Below, in pieces: positions 9,355 through 17,469 of a stretch of DNA of 32,439 nucleotides. The notes under the pieces are model-generated. The model was given only the letters and a program-made list of their open reading frames with translations, ran no database searches and was not told the DNA's origin. This stretch comes from Rhodospirillales bacterium (lineage in GTDB: Bacteria; Pseudomonadota; Alphaproteobacteria; Acetobacterales; Acetobacteraceae): NCBI GenBank assembly GCA_028288785.1, contig JAQGHV010000170.1:1-32439 (forward strand). The letters run 5' to 3'. A program made the position numbers and the translations under genes. Each line of letters opens with the position of its first letter. Position 1 is the stretch's first letter.

Positions 9355-9611
9355 GCGTCCTCGGCCAGGTCGACAAGGCCACCGCCTTCGTCCTCAAGGG
9401 CTGCGTCCACACCTACCGCTACACGCTGCGCGGCATCATCGGCCCTAACTGCCGGTTCGAGCCGCATTGCAGCGCCTACGCGATCGAGGCCCTGACCGAA
9501 CACGGCGCGCTCCGCGGCAGCATCCTTGCCGCCCGCCGCGTGCTGCGCTGCCACCCCTGGCACCCGGGCGGTTATGACCCGGTGCCGCATCCCCCGTCGC
9601 CAAAAGGCTGA
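9351..9611 (+). CDS. yidD: Membrane protein insertion efficiency factor YidD
   Basis: An 86-residue protein thought to help the YidC pathway of inner-membrane insertion. The family core is present: [19 protein letters not shown], then [18 protein letters not shown]. The ATG overlaps the rnpA stop as ATGA. Ten bases separate its stop from yidC. Confidence 0.95.
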   Translation: MSVLGQVDKATAFVLKGCVHTYRYTLRGIIGPNCRFEPHCSAYAIEALTEHGALRGSILAARRVLRCHPWHPGGYDPVPHPPSPKG

Positions 9612-9621
9612 TCCGCCCGCC

Positions 9622-11397
9622 ATGGACCAAAAGAACCTCATTTTGGCGATCGCGCTTTCGATCGGCATCCTGCTGACCTTCAACCTGCTGATCAAGCCGA
9701 CGCCGACGGTGCAAACAGCACAGGCACCGCAATCCTTGCCCGCGCTGCCCGCCACGCCCGCGTCACCCGCCGGCGGGCAGAGCGTGACCACCACTCCCGG
9801 CGACGCCACCGCCGCAGCCGCGCAGCGCGGCCCGGCGCCCCGCATTCCCGTCCAGGGCCCACGCGTCCAGGGCAGCCTCAACCTGCGCGGTGCGATGCTC
9901 GATACGCTGGAACTCTCCGGCTACCGGGAGACGCTGGAGCCCAACTCGCCGCTCGTGCAGCTGTTCGCGCCGCGCGAATCCGCTGCTGGCTATTTTGCGC
10001 AATGGGGCTGGAGCGCCGCCGGCGGCGGCACACGCGTGCCCGACGGCAACACCGAATGGGCGGCGAGCGCGCCTCGCCTCGCCCCCGACAGCCCGGTCAC
10101 GCTGACCTGGGACAATGGCCAGGGCCAGGTCTTCTCGATCGCGCTGACCTTGGACGATCGCTACATGGTGAGCGTCACGCAGAGCGTACGCAACACCGGC
10201 GCCGAAACCGTCTCCGTCCTGCCCTGGGCGCGCATCCGGCGCGAGCACACGCCGGTGTTGGCGGGCTTCTACATCCTCCATGAAGGCTTCGTCGGTGTGC
10301 TCGACGGGCGACTGCAGGAATGGAGCTACTCCAGCGCCAAATCCGAAGCCGCCAAGCGGCCGGGTAGCGCGGCCTTCGAGCTCACCTCGAGCGCGGGTGG
10401 CTGGGCCGGCATCACCGACAAGTACTGGCTCGCCGCGCTGATCCCGTCGCGCGAGACTCCGATGCGCACCGCCTTCCGCCATGTCTCCGAGGGTGGCGTG
10501 GACCGCTGGCAGGCCGATCTGGCCGCCGCCTCGCCCCAGGACGTCGCCGCGGGTTCTACGACCACCATCGCGACGCGGCTTTTCGCCGGCGCGAAGGAAG
10601 TCGCCACGCTCGATCTCTATGAGCGCACGCTGGGGATCACCGATTTCGACAAAGCCGTGGATTTCGGCTGGTTCTACTTCCTGACCAAGCCGTTCTTCTA
10701 CGCCATCGACTTCCTGTTCGACCTATTCGGCAATTTCGGCGTCGCCATCCTGGTCTTCACGCTCGGCATCAAGATCTTGTTCTTCCCGCTGCAGAACAAG
10801 GCCTATCACTCAATGGCCAAGATGAAGATCCTGGGCCCCAAGATGACGGAAATCCGTGAGCGCAACACGGAAGACCCGCGCAAGGCCCAGGCCGAGATGA
10901 TGGCGTTGTACAAGACCGAGAAGGTGAACCCGGTCTCCGGCTGCCTGCCGATCCTCATCCAGATCCCGGTCTTCTTCGCGCTCTACAAGGTGCTGTTCGT
11001 CACCATCGAGATGCGCCAGGCGCCCTTCGTGGGCTGGATCCGCGATCTCTCGGCGCCAGACCCGACCAACCTGTTCAATCTGTTCGGTCTGCTGCCGTTC
11101 GACCCGATGCAGTACTCCTCCTTCCTGCACCTGCCGGCCTGGGCGCTCATCATGGGCATCACGATGTTCGTGCAGCAGAAGTTGAACCCGCAGCCGACCG
11201 ACCCGATCCAGGCAAAGCTGTTCACCTACATGCCGATCCTGTTCACCTTCATGCTCGCCTCGATGCCGGCGGGGCTGGTGATATACTGGAGCTGGAACAA
11301 CCTGCTCTCGATCGCGCAGCAGGCCTACATCACGCGGCAGGAGCGGGCCGAGCGCCAAGCCGTGCGCAAAAACCTCGCGCTCGCGAAAAAGGTGTGA
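9622..11397 (+). CDS. yidC: Membrane protein insertase YidC
   Basis: The inner-membrane insertase (Oxa1/YidC family), acting alone or with SecYEG. It has 591 residues. A first membrane segment lies at about 7-23 (LILAIALSIGILLTFNLLI), followed by a Pro/Ala-rich linker, a large periplasmic beta domain to about residue 340, then the conserved membrane core with five segments. The cytoplasmic loop with MAKMKILGPKMTEIRERN and the segment GCLPILIQIPVFFALYKVLF are signatures. The open frame starts earlier (9526), but the ATG at 9622 begins the standard MDQKN N-terminus. Its TGA overlaps the engB GTG. Confidence 0.97.
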   Translation: MDQKNLILAIALSIGILLTFNLLIKPTPTVQTAQAPQSLPALPATPASPAGGQSVTTTPGDATAAAAQRGPAPRIPVQGPRVQGSLNLRGAMLDTLELSGYRETLEPNSPLVQLFAPRESAAGYFAQWGWSAAGGGTRVPDGNTEWAASAPRLAPDSPVTLTWDNGQGQVFSIALTLDDRYMVSVTQSVRNTGAETVSVLPWARIRREHTPVLAGFYILHEGFVGVLDGRLQEWSYSSAKSEAAKRPGSAAFELTSSAGGWAGITDKYWLAALIPSRETPMRTAFRHVSEGGVDRWQADLAAASPQDVAAGSTTTIATRLFAGAKEVATLDLYERTLGITDFDKAVDFGWFYFLTKPFFYAIDFLFDLFGNFGVAILVFTLGIKILFFPLQNKAYHSMAKMKILGPKMTEIRERNTEDPRKAQAEMMALYKTEKVNPVSGCLPILIQIPVFFALYKVLFVTIEMRQAPFVGWIRDLSAPDPTNLFNLFGLLPFDPMQYSSFLHLPAWALIMGITMFVQQKLNPQPTDPIQAKLFTYMPILFTFMLASMPAGLVIYWSWNNLLSIAQQAYITRQERAERQAVRKNLALAKKV

Positions 11398-12068
11398 GCG
11401 CGCCGCTTCCCGCCGGCGGGCTTTCCGAAGCGCGCGACGATGGCGAAAGGGCCGCGCTGATCGAGGCCGGACGGCTGCTGTTCGCGCGGCCGTGCACCTT
11501 CTTCTACGCGGCGCAGAAGCTTGAGCAGTTGCCACCAACGGACAAGTTGGAGATCGCCTTCTGTGGTCGCTCCAACGTGGGCAAATCCTCGCTGGTCAAT
11601 GCGCTCACCAGGCAGAACGCGCTCGCCCGTGTTTCCAACACGCCGGGCCGCACACGCCAGCTGAACTTCTTCGACCTTGGCGAGCGCATGACGCTGGTGG
11701 ACATGCCTGGCTATGGCTACGCCCAGGCCGCGAAGAGCGTGAAGGCGGATTGGCAGGGCCTGATGTTCGGCTTCCTGCGCGGACGCCCGACCTTGCGCCG
11801 CGTGTTCCTGCTGCTCGACGCCCGCGTCGAGACCAAGACCGCCGACACGGCCGCGATGAAGCTGCTGGACGAGGCCGCCGTCACCTTCCAGATCGTGATC
11901 ACCAAGGCCGACGACACCAAGCCCGCCCGCCTCGCCGCGCGCCAGGAGGAGGCCCAGGCCCTCGCGCGCCGGCACATCGCGGCGCATCCGCTCGTGCTGA
12001 CGACCAGCAGCCAGACCGGCGCCGGCATGGACGAACTTCGCGCCGAGATCGCAGCCCTGCTGAATTAA
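11394..12068 (+). CDS. engB: Ribosome biogenesis GTP-binding protein EngB (YsxC/YihA)
   Basis: A cytoplasmic TrmE-Era-EngA-EngB-type GTPase needed for assembly of the 50S subunit. It has 224 residues: G1 GRSNVGKSS at 58-66, G2 in TPGRTRQ, G3 DMPG, G4 TKAD and G5 near TSSQTGAG. The GTG at 11394 overlaps the yidC stop as GTGA, indicating coupled translation at the end of the rpmH operon. Its TAA forms the first bases of a strong terminator stem. Confidence 0.95.
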   Translation: MSAPLPAGGLSEARDDGERAALIEAGRLLFARPCTFFYAAQKLEQLPPTDKLEIAFCGRSNVGKSSLVNALTRQNALARVSNTPGRTRQLNFFDLGERMTLVDMPGYGYAQAAKSVKADWQGLMFGFLRGRPTLRRVFLLLDARVETKTADTAAMKLLDEAAVTFQIVITKADDTKPARLAARQEEAQALARRHIAAHPLVLTTSSQTGAGMDELRAEIAALLN

Positions 12069-12109
12069 CTTCAGCAGTCGTGAAGAACGACCGCTGAAGT
12101 TAGATTTTT
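12066..12109 (+). terminator. Intrinsic terminator of the rpmH-engB operon
   Basis: TAACTTCAGCAGTCG (12066-12080) pairs with CGACCGCTGAAGTTA (12088-12102), 15 positions with one mismatch, around a 7-base loop; GATTTTT follows. The engB stop codon is the base of the stem. Confidence 0.93.
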
Positions 12110-12119
12110 CATCCCGTCA

Positions 12120-12210
12120 AGCGCCGGGCGCCGCCTCCGGCGGCTTGGCTCGCCGCACTACCGGCGGCGGCCATTCGGCCTTGCGACGCTGCGCGCCGAT
12201 TTGGCCCCCA
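12120..12210 (+). repeat. Family B repeat, copy 1 (after the engB terminator)
   Basis: Starts AGCGCCGGGCGCC, contains the hairpin GCCGCCTCCGGCGGC, then GGCTTGGCTCGCCG, ACTACCGGCGGCGGCC, ATTCGGCC. It closely matches the two copies at 26385-26566 and begins 10 bases after the terminator T-run. A second partial unit start (GGTGCCGGGCGC) is seen at 12211. Confidence 0.75.
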
Positions 12211-12280
12211 GGTGCCGGGCGCAAGGGTCCACGCGCCGAAATTCCGTGACATCTCTCCCATTGCGGGCCAGGGACGGGGA

Positions 12281-13570
12281 ATGCCGCCGAAGACGCCCAC
12301 AAGCCCACCGCGACCGCTTGCCGACCGGGTCCGTCCCACGACCCTGGCCGAGGTGGTCGGCCAGGAGCAGGTCCTCGGCCCCGGCGCGCCGCTTGGTCGC
12401 ATGGTCGCGGCCGGCGCGGTCACCTCCATCATCCTCTGGGGCCCACCGGGGACCGGGAAGACCACCATCGCGCGACTGCTCGCGCAGCAGAGCGGCCGGC
12501 ACTTCGTGGCGATCTCGGCGATCCAGAGTGGCGTCGCCGAGCTGCGCCGCGTCTTCGAGGATGCGCGCAAGGCACGCGCCGCCGGCACCGGCACCCTGCT
12601 GTTCTGCGACGAGATCCACCGCTTCAACCGCGCCCAGCAGGACGGATTTCTTCCTGTGGTGGAGGACGGCACCGTCGTGCTGGTGGGCGCGACCACGGAA
12701 AACCCCTCCTTCGAATTGAACGGTGCGCTGCTCTCGCGCTGCCAGGTCCTCGTGCTGAAGAAGCTCGGCGAGGCGGCGCTCGAGCAGCTTCTTGCGCGCG
12801 CCGAGGCCGAAGAGGGCCGCGCCCTTCCCCTGCTGCGGGAGGCGCGCCAGGCCATGCTCGACCTGGCCGGCGGCGATGGCCGGTACCTGCTCAACATGGC
12901 GGAGCTCGTCTACAGCGCCGGCGAGGACGCGCCTCTCGGCCTTGAAGAGATGGGCCAGTTGCTGCAGCGCAGGATGCCCACGCACGACAAGGCCGGCGAC
13001 GGGCACTACGACCTGCTGAGTTGCTTTCACAAGGCGCTTCGCGGGTCGGACGTCCATGCCGCGCTCTATTACGCCGCGCGCATGATGGTCGCGGGCGAAG
13101 CCGGCGAGACCGTGTTCCGCCGCCTCGCCTGCGCCGCCGCCGAGGATGTCGGCATGGCCGACCCGCAGGCGGTGCCGCAGGTGATCTCGGCCTGGGACGC
13201 GTACCTCCGCATCGGCTGGCCGGAAGGCAAGCTGTTCATGGCCCAGGCCATCACCTACGTGGCGACCGCGCCGAAATCCAACGCGTCGTACATGGGCTTC
13301 ACGGCCGCGCTGGAAGCCGCCGAACGCACCGCCCACCTGCCCCCGCCGCTCAGCATCCTCAACGCGCCGACACGGATGATGAAGGAACTCGGCTACCACG
13401 CCGGCTACCGCTACGACCACAATCAGCCCGACGCCTATGCCGGCCAGGAATTCTTTCCCGAACAGCTCGGGCCGCAGGAGTTCTACGTGCCGAATGAGCG
13501 AGGGTTCGAGAGGGACGTGAAGAAGCGGCTGGAGTATTGGGCGGGGCTCAAGGAGAAGCGGAAGAAGTAA
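12281..13570 (+). CDS. rarA: Replication-associated recombination protein A, AAA+ ATPase (RarA/MgsA)
   Basis: A clamp-loader-like AAA+ ATPase of the RarA/MgsA/WRNIP1 family that acts at stalled replication forks. It has 429 residues: Walker A GPPGTGKT at 54-61, Walker B with D110-E111 (FCDEIHRF), sensor 1 GATTENPSF, and the C-terminal tetramerisation part with HYDLLSCFHKALRGSD and the late NAPTRMMKELGY. A GTG at 12212 would add 23 residues, but it lies in the family B repeat; the ATG at 12281 follows GGGACGGGGA and gives the usual MPPK-like start. It is probably transcribed apart from engB, since a terminator and a repeat lie between. Confidence 0.94.
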   Translation: MPPKTPTSPPRPLADRVRPTTLAEVVGQEQVLGPGAPLGRMVAAGAVTSIILWGPPGTGKTTIARLLAQQSGRHFVAISAIQSGVAELRRVFEDARKARAAGTGTLLFCDEIHRFNRAQQDGFLPVVEDGTVVLVGATTENPSFELNGALLSRCQVLVLKKLGEAALEQLLARAEAEEGRALPLLREARQAMLDLAGGDGRYLLNMAELVYSAGEDAPLGLEEMGQLLQRRMPTHDKAGDGHYDLLSCFHKALRGSDVHAALYYAARMMVAGEAGETVFRRLACAAAEDVGMADPQAVPQVISAWDAYLRIGWPEGKLFMAQAITYVATAPKSNASYMGFTAALEAAERTAHLPPPLSILNAPTRMMKELGYHAGYRYDHNQPDAYAGQEFFPEQLGPQEFYVPNERGFERDVKKRLEYWAGLKEKRKK

Positions 13571-13614
13571 GGCCGGGAACAGGAATTTCGCCGGGCCTCA
13601 TTCTTTTGTTTTTG
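13565..13614 (+). repeat. Family A terminator-like repeat, copy 4 (after rarA)
   Basis: Starts at the rarA stop codon: AAGGCCGGG, ACAGGAATTTCG, CCGGGCCTC, then ATTCTTTTGTTTTTG. Outer pairing AGGCC/GGCCT remains, with an internal mismatch. Same orientation as rarA, so probably its terminator. Confidence 0.65.
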
Positions 13615-13909
13615 TCCGGGATGCACGGGAAGGACGTTCACAAGTTTTGGGACCGAGAGCCCAGAGATGTGAATGCCTCAAGCGTGGCGAGCCGGCGCCA
13701 GAGACCGCGTCCGCTTGATGGCACCACATCAAAGGCGCGCTCCTCGCCCGAGCGGGGCAACGCCGAAAGTCAGGTGAACCGAGCCGATGAAGGCCGCGCC
13801 CGCCATTTCATGGTACTCTTTCGAGGCGCGCCTCCGCGCCTCGCGAGGCCGAATGGCCGAACGCCGGTAGTCCGGCGGGCCAAGCGCGCGAAGCGCACGC
13901 TCGGCACCT
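13615..13909. other. Non-coding or repeat-derived intergenic stretch
   Basis: No convincing gene. An open frame from ATG 13621 to 13911 (96 codons) begins MHGKDVHKFWDREPRDV and ends in an Arg-rich tail, but that tail is the reverse complement of family B repeat, so I treat the frame as chance. The first 18 bases after 13620 (TGCACGGGAAGGACGTT) recur with one change at 19481-19497 after the Bug receptor gene, which suggests that this stretch is a longer dispersed repeat. Confidence 0.45.
13822..13908 (-). repeat. Family B repeat, copy 2 (divergent; after SBP terminator)
   Basis: On the minus strand it starts GGTGCCGAGCG and shares GCTTGGC, CGCCGGACTACCGGCG and GGCCATTCGGCC with the other copies. 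It begins 9 bases after the T-run of the terminator at 13918-13948, in the same direction. It ends in a different hairpin: CGAGGCGCG/CGCGCCTCG at 13822-13843. Confidence 0.6.
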
Positions 13910-13917
13910 GAAGGCAT

Positions 13918-13948
13918 AAAAAAGCGCCCATGCACTACCGCATGGGCG
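13918..13948 (-). terminator. Intrinsic terminator of the AapJ-like gene
   Basis: On the minus strand CGCCCATGC pairs with GCATGGGCG (13940-13948 with 13925-13933) around a 6-base loop, then C and six T. The gene's TAG stop codon (13935-13937) is in the loop, so the stem includes the last coding bases. Confidence 0.92.
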
Positions 13949-14963
13949 GTGGGTAGTGCAGGCCGCCGCGGTTCCACAGGTTGTTGATCCCGCGCGGGAT
14001 GCCGATCGGGGTGATGTTGCGCTCCCACATCTCCGCGAAATTGCCCACCTGGCGGACGATCTGCACCGCCCAGTCGTTGTTCACGCCGAGCTGGCGGCCA
14101 AGCTCGCCGGTGCGGCCGAGGAAGCGCTGCACGTCGGGGTTCGGGCTGTCGTTGAAGGTGCTCAAATTCTGCGATGTGATGCCCAGTTCCTCCGCCGTCA
14201 GCTGTGCGAAAATGCTCCAGCGCACGATGTCGAAGAAGCGTTGGTCGCCCTTGCGCACCACCGGCCCCAGCGGCTCCTTCGAGATGATCTCGGGCAGCAG
14301 CAGGTAGCGCTCGGCATTCGGGCCCTCGGCGGCGCGGAAGGAGGCGAGCGAGGACGCATCGGTGGTGTAGGCATCGCAGCGGCCAGAGCGGAAGGCAGCG
14401 CGCAGTTCCTCGATGCTCTCGATCACCACCGGGGTAAAGCGCATCCGGTTGGCGCGGAAGTAATCGGCCATGTTCAGCTCCGTGGTGGTGCCCGGCGAGA
14501 CGCAGACGGTTGCGCCATCGAGCTGCGTGGCCGCAGTCACACCTGATTCGCGGCGCACCATGAAGCCTTGGCCGTCATAGAAATTGACACCGGCGAAGCT
14601 GAGGCCGAGCGAGGCCTCGCGGCCCAGCGTCCAGGTCGTGCTGCGCACCAGGATGTCGACCTCACCGGATTGCAGCATGGTGAAGCGCTGCTGCGTGCTG
14701 GCAGGCACGAACCGCACCTTCGTTGCATCGCCGAGTATGGCGGCCGCAACCGCACGGCAGGTATCCACGTCGATGCCCCGCCACTCGCCCCGGCTGTCGG
14801 GGGCGGAGAAGCCCGCGGTCGCAGGTGCCACGCCACACAGCAGCGCCCCGCGCGCTCGGATGGCGGCGACGGTGTCGGCCGGCGCCGGCGATTGCGCCGC
14901 CGAGGGCAAGGCCGCAGCCAGGAGCGCAAGCGCGCCGACAGCGAAAGTGAGCAGACGGTTCAT
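13935..14963 (-). CDS. AapJ/BztA-like amino-acid ABC transporter binding protein (stand-alone)
   Basis: A 342-residue periplasmic solute-binding protein of family 3. A Sec signal peptide covers about residues 1-23, with likely cleavage after SAA. The mature part carries the general L-amino-acid receptor signature: LCGVAPATAGFSAPDSRGEW, GIDVDTCRAVAAA, LQSGEVDILVRSTTWT and NFYDGQGFMVRR. Two cysteines (VCVSPG and RCDAY) may form a disulfide. A GAGAAGGAA ribosome site precedes the ATG. Neither permease nor ATPase genes adjoin it, unlike aapJQMP operons, so it must use components encoded elsewhere or act as a sensor. A close paralogue lies at 25307. Confidence 0.9.
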   Translation of the reverse strand: MNRLLTFAVGALALLAAALPSAAQSPAPADTVAAIRARGALLCGVAPATAGFSAPDSRGEWRGIDVDTCRAVAAAILGDATKVRFVPASTQQRFTMLQSGEVDILVRSTTWTLGREASLGLSFAGVNFYDGQGFMVRRESGVTAATQLDGATVCVSPGTTTELNMADYFRANRMRFTPVVIESIEELRAAFRSGRCDAYTTDASSLASFRAAEGPNAERYLLLPEIISKEPLGPVVRKGDQRFFDIVRWSIFAQLTAEELGITSQNLSTFNDSPNPDVQRFLGRTGELGRQLGVNNDWAVQIVRQVGNFAEMWERNITPIGIPRGINNLWNRGGLHYPPPMR

Positions 14964-15238
14964 TGGCTATTCCTTCTCCCTCGAAGCGAAATGCGCTGAG
15001 GGCGATCGTCGCCGACAACGCCTGGTCCCACGAACAGACAAAGCCGGAGCACGCTGCGTCGGCGCGCGCAGTCTCAGCGGCGGCACACGGCCATGTCCAG
15101 CGTGATCGGTGGGCGTTCCTCGGCACCCGCCCGTCGCATTGCCTCGTATTTAGGCGCCGTCCCGTAAGAACTGCCTTGCGGTCCAGCCCGGAACAACGCG
15201 AGGATATCCTCAAGAAAATAACCAAGGGGGGAATGTTC
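14964..15238. promoter_or_regulatory. Divergent intergenic region between two binding-protein genes
   Basis: It must hold the promoters of the AapJ-like gene (minus) and the ABC operon (plus), but I see no confident -35/-10 pair. The ABC operon side has a perfect 12-base palindrome, GAGGATATCCTC (15200-15211), about 27 bases before the start; this may be an operator or chance. AAGGGGGG at 15224-15231 is the ribosome site. Confidence 0.4.
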
Positions 15239-16561
15239 ATGCAGGGCATCACACGCCGCGGCGCGCTTCTGGGCACGCTCGTGGCCCCGGCGCTCATCGA
15301 ACGCGCCAACGCGCAGAGCACCTTCGATTGGCGCCGCTTCCGTGGTGAACGCATCGAGGTCTCGGTGCAGACATCGCCGCGCGGCACCCTGCTGCAACAG
15401 CACAACCGAGAATTCGAGGAACTCACCGGCATCCGCGCCGGGGTCGAGGTGGTGCCCGAGCAGCAGCACCGCCAGAAGATCATCATCGAATACGCGTCCG
15501 GCCGCCCCTCTTTCGATATCGGCGAGGTGAGCCTGCACGTGAACAAACGCCAGGTCGGCCGCGCACGCTGGAACACCGATATCCGCGCGCTGATCGCCGA
15601 CCGCACCCTGACCGCGCCCGATTTCGACTTCGATGATTTCGGGGCAGGCATGCGCACCTACGCGACCCAGGCCGATGGCCGCATGGACACGCTGCCGGCT
15701 TTCGCCGACTACTTCATCCTCTATTACAACAAGGAATTGCTGGCCGCGAAGAACGTCGCCGTTCCCACCACCTGGGACGAGATGTTCGATGGTGCGAAGC
15801 GCATCGAGGACCGGTCGCGGCAGGTCTATGGCCATGTCGGCCGCGGCGTGAAGAACGCGAACGTGGTGCTGTGGTCGTCCTTCCTGCTCGGCACCGGGCA
15901 GCGCGACATGATCAACGCCGAGCGCCAGCTCATCACCGATACCGACGACGCGATCTGGGCCACGGTGCAGTACCAGCGCTTCCTGCGCGACGCGTCACCG
16001 CCCGGCTCCATCGGCTTCAATTGGAACGAGTGCCAGACTACCTTCATGCAAGGCCGCGCCGCGATGTGGGTGGATGGCATCGGCTTTGCGGCACCGCTCG
16101 AGAACGCCCAACGCTCCCGTGTGGCGGGCAAGGTCGGCTATGCGGTGGTGCCGCGTGGCCCCGTCAACCACCATTGCGCGCTGTTCGGATCCGGCTACGG
16201 CATTCCCGAGGCGAGTGCCAAAAAGGGACCGGCCTGGTTCTACCTGCAATGGGCGCTGGGCAAGCAGATGCAGACCCGGATGCTCGCCGCCGGCGCGGGC
16301 GTACCGGCGCGCAGCAGCGCCTTCCGCGACGAGGCCGCGATGGCCGGCGGCCCCTTCCCGCGCGAATTCTTCACCACCCTGGCCGCCAGCGCGCCCATCG
16401 CGCGGGCCGGCCTGCCGGAGATCCTGCCGGTCACGGAATTCCGCGACACCATCGGCACCGCCCTCACCAACACCATTGGCGGCGCTGACCCAGCCACTGA
16501 AATGCGCGCGGCGACGGCGGCCTTCCGCCCGATCCTGGAGCGGAGCGAGCGCGAGACTTGA
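15239..16561 (+). CDS. ABC transporter family 1 extracellular binding protein (CUT1-type)
   Basis: A 440-residue binding protein of a carbohydrate-type (CUT1) importer. ITRRGALLGTLVAPALIERA at the N-terminus is a twin-arginine signal, with cleavage likely after ANA, so export would be by Tat. The body (PTTWDEMFDGAKRI, QGRAAMWVDGIGFAAPLENA, GSGYGIPEASAKKG) is typical of family 1 receptors for sugars or polyols; the ligand is unknown. ATG 15239 has better spacing to the AAGGGGGG ribosome site than ATG 15233. A longer open frame to 14963 is upstream noise. The stop overlaps the next gene by 4 bases. Confidence 0.9.
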   Translation: MQGITRRGALLGTLVAPALIERANAQSTFDWRRFRGERIEVSVQTSPRGTLLQQHNREFEELTGIRAGVEVVPEQQHRQKIIIEYASGRPSFDIGEVSLHVNKRQVGRARWNTDIRALIADRTLTAPDFDFDDFGAGMRTYATQADGRMDTLPAFADYFILYYNKELLAAKNVAVPTTWDEMFDGAKRIEDRSRQVYGHVGRGVKNANVVLWSSFLLGTGQRDMINAERQLITDTDDAIWATVQYQRFLRDASPPGSIGFNWNECQTTFMQGRAAMWVDGIGFAAPLENAQRSRVAGKVGYAVVPRGPVNHHCALFGSGYGIPEASAKKGPAWFYLQWALGKQMQTRMLAAGAGVPARSSAFRDEAAMAGGPFPREFFTTLAASAPIARAGLPEILPVTEFRDTIGTALTNTIGGADPATEMRAATAAFRPILERSERET

Positions 16562-17469
16562 GCAGCGCCTCCGCCATCGCGGCGGCGGCCGCCACGATCG
16601 AACGGCGCCGCCGCAACTACGCGCGTACGTACCTGTGGTTCGTGGTGCCCGCCGCCGTCGCGGTGCTGGGCACCATCCTGTTCCCCTGGGCGTTCACCTT
16701 CTTCATCAGCGCCTTCGATTGGCATCTCGGCAGCCCGCGCGAGTTCGTTGGCTTCGCCAACTACGCCAAGCTGTTCACCGACGAGCGCTTCGGCCTGGCG
16801 CTGCTGCGGACGCTTTACTACACCTCGCTCGCGGTGGTGTTCCCGCTCGGGCTCGGCCTCGCCGCGGCGCTGATCTTCAACCAGAAATTCCCACTGCGCG
16901 GCCTCGCTCGCACCATCTTCATCCTGCCGATGATGGCGACACCGGTGGCCGTCGCCCTCGTCTGGACCATGATGTTCCACCCGCAGCTCGGCGTGCTGAA
17001 CTGGCTGCTGCAGGAGATCGGCATTCCCCCGAGCATGTGGGTCTATCACGCCGATAGCGTCATCCCGACCTTGGTGCTGGTCGAGGTCTGGCACTGGACG
17101 CCGCTGGTGATGCTGCTGCTTCTCGGTGGCCTCGCCGCCTTGCCGATCGACCCCTACGAGGCCGCGAAGATTGACGGCGCCACACCGTTCCAGACCTTCC
17201 GCTACATCACCCTGCCGCTGCTGGCACCCTACTTGGTCGTCGCACTCATCATCCGCACGATCGACGCGCTGAAAGCCTTCGACACCATCTACGTGATCAC
17301 CGGAGGCGGGCCCGGAAGTGCGAGCGAAACGATCAACATCTACCTGTATCTGCAGGCTTTCGCCTTCTACAACATGGGCTACGCGAGCGCCGTGGTGGTA
17401 GTGTTCTTCGCGCTCATCCTGACGCTCGCCGCGCTGCTGATGTGGACGCGCGAAAAGGTGCGGCCATGA
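16558..17469 (+). CDS. CUT1-type ABC transporter permease (MalF-like)
   Basis: A 303-residue inner-membrane subunit with six membrane segments, starting with WFVVPAAVAVLGTILFPWAF. The EAA loop that docks on the ATPase reads EAAKIDGATPFQTFRYITLP at roughly residues 200-220. The start is a TTG overlapping the receptor's TGA as TTGA; no other start fits as well. The next permease follows with an ATGA overlap, so the three genes are translationally linked. Confidence 0.93.
   Translation: MSSASAIAAAAATIERRRRNYARTYLWFVVPAAVAVLGTILFPWAFTFFISAFDWHLGSPREFVGFANYAKLFTDERFGLALLRTLYYTSLAVVFPLGLGLAAALIFNQKFPLRGLARTIFILPMMATPVAVALVWTMMFHPQLGVLNWLLQEIGIPPSMWVYHADSVIPTLVLVEVWHWTPLVMLLLLGGLAALPIDPYEAAKIDGATPFQTFRYITLPLLAPYLVVALIIRTIDALKAFDTIYVITGGGPGSASETINIYLYLQAFAFYNMGYASAVVVVFFALILTLAALLMWTREKVRP

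Noticed and set aside
12212-12280. Earlier GTG start for rarA
   Set aside because: It starts in the family B repeat; the ATG at 12281 has a purine-rich ribosome site and the usual N-terminus.
13621-13911. 96-codon hypothetical protein gene
   Set aside because: The C-terminal third is a reversed repeat, there is no ribosome site, and the composition is Arg-rich; more likely part of a repeat.
15200-15211. Perfect palindrome GAGGATATCCTC as a firm operator
   Set aside because: A 12-base palindrome is expected several times by chance in a window of this size; only its position is suggestive.
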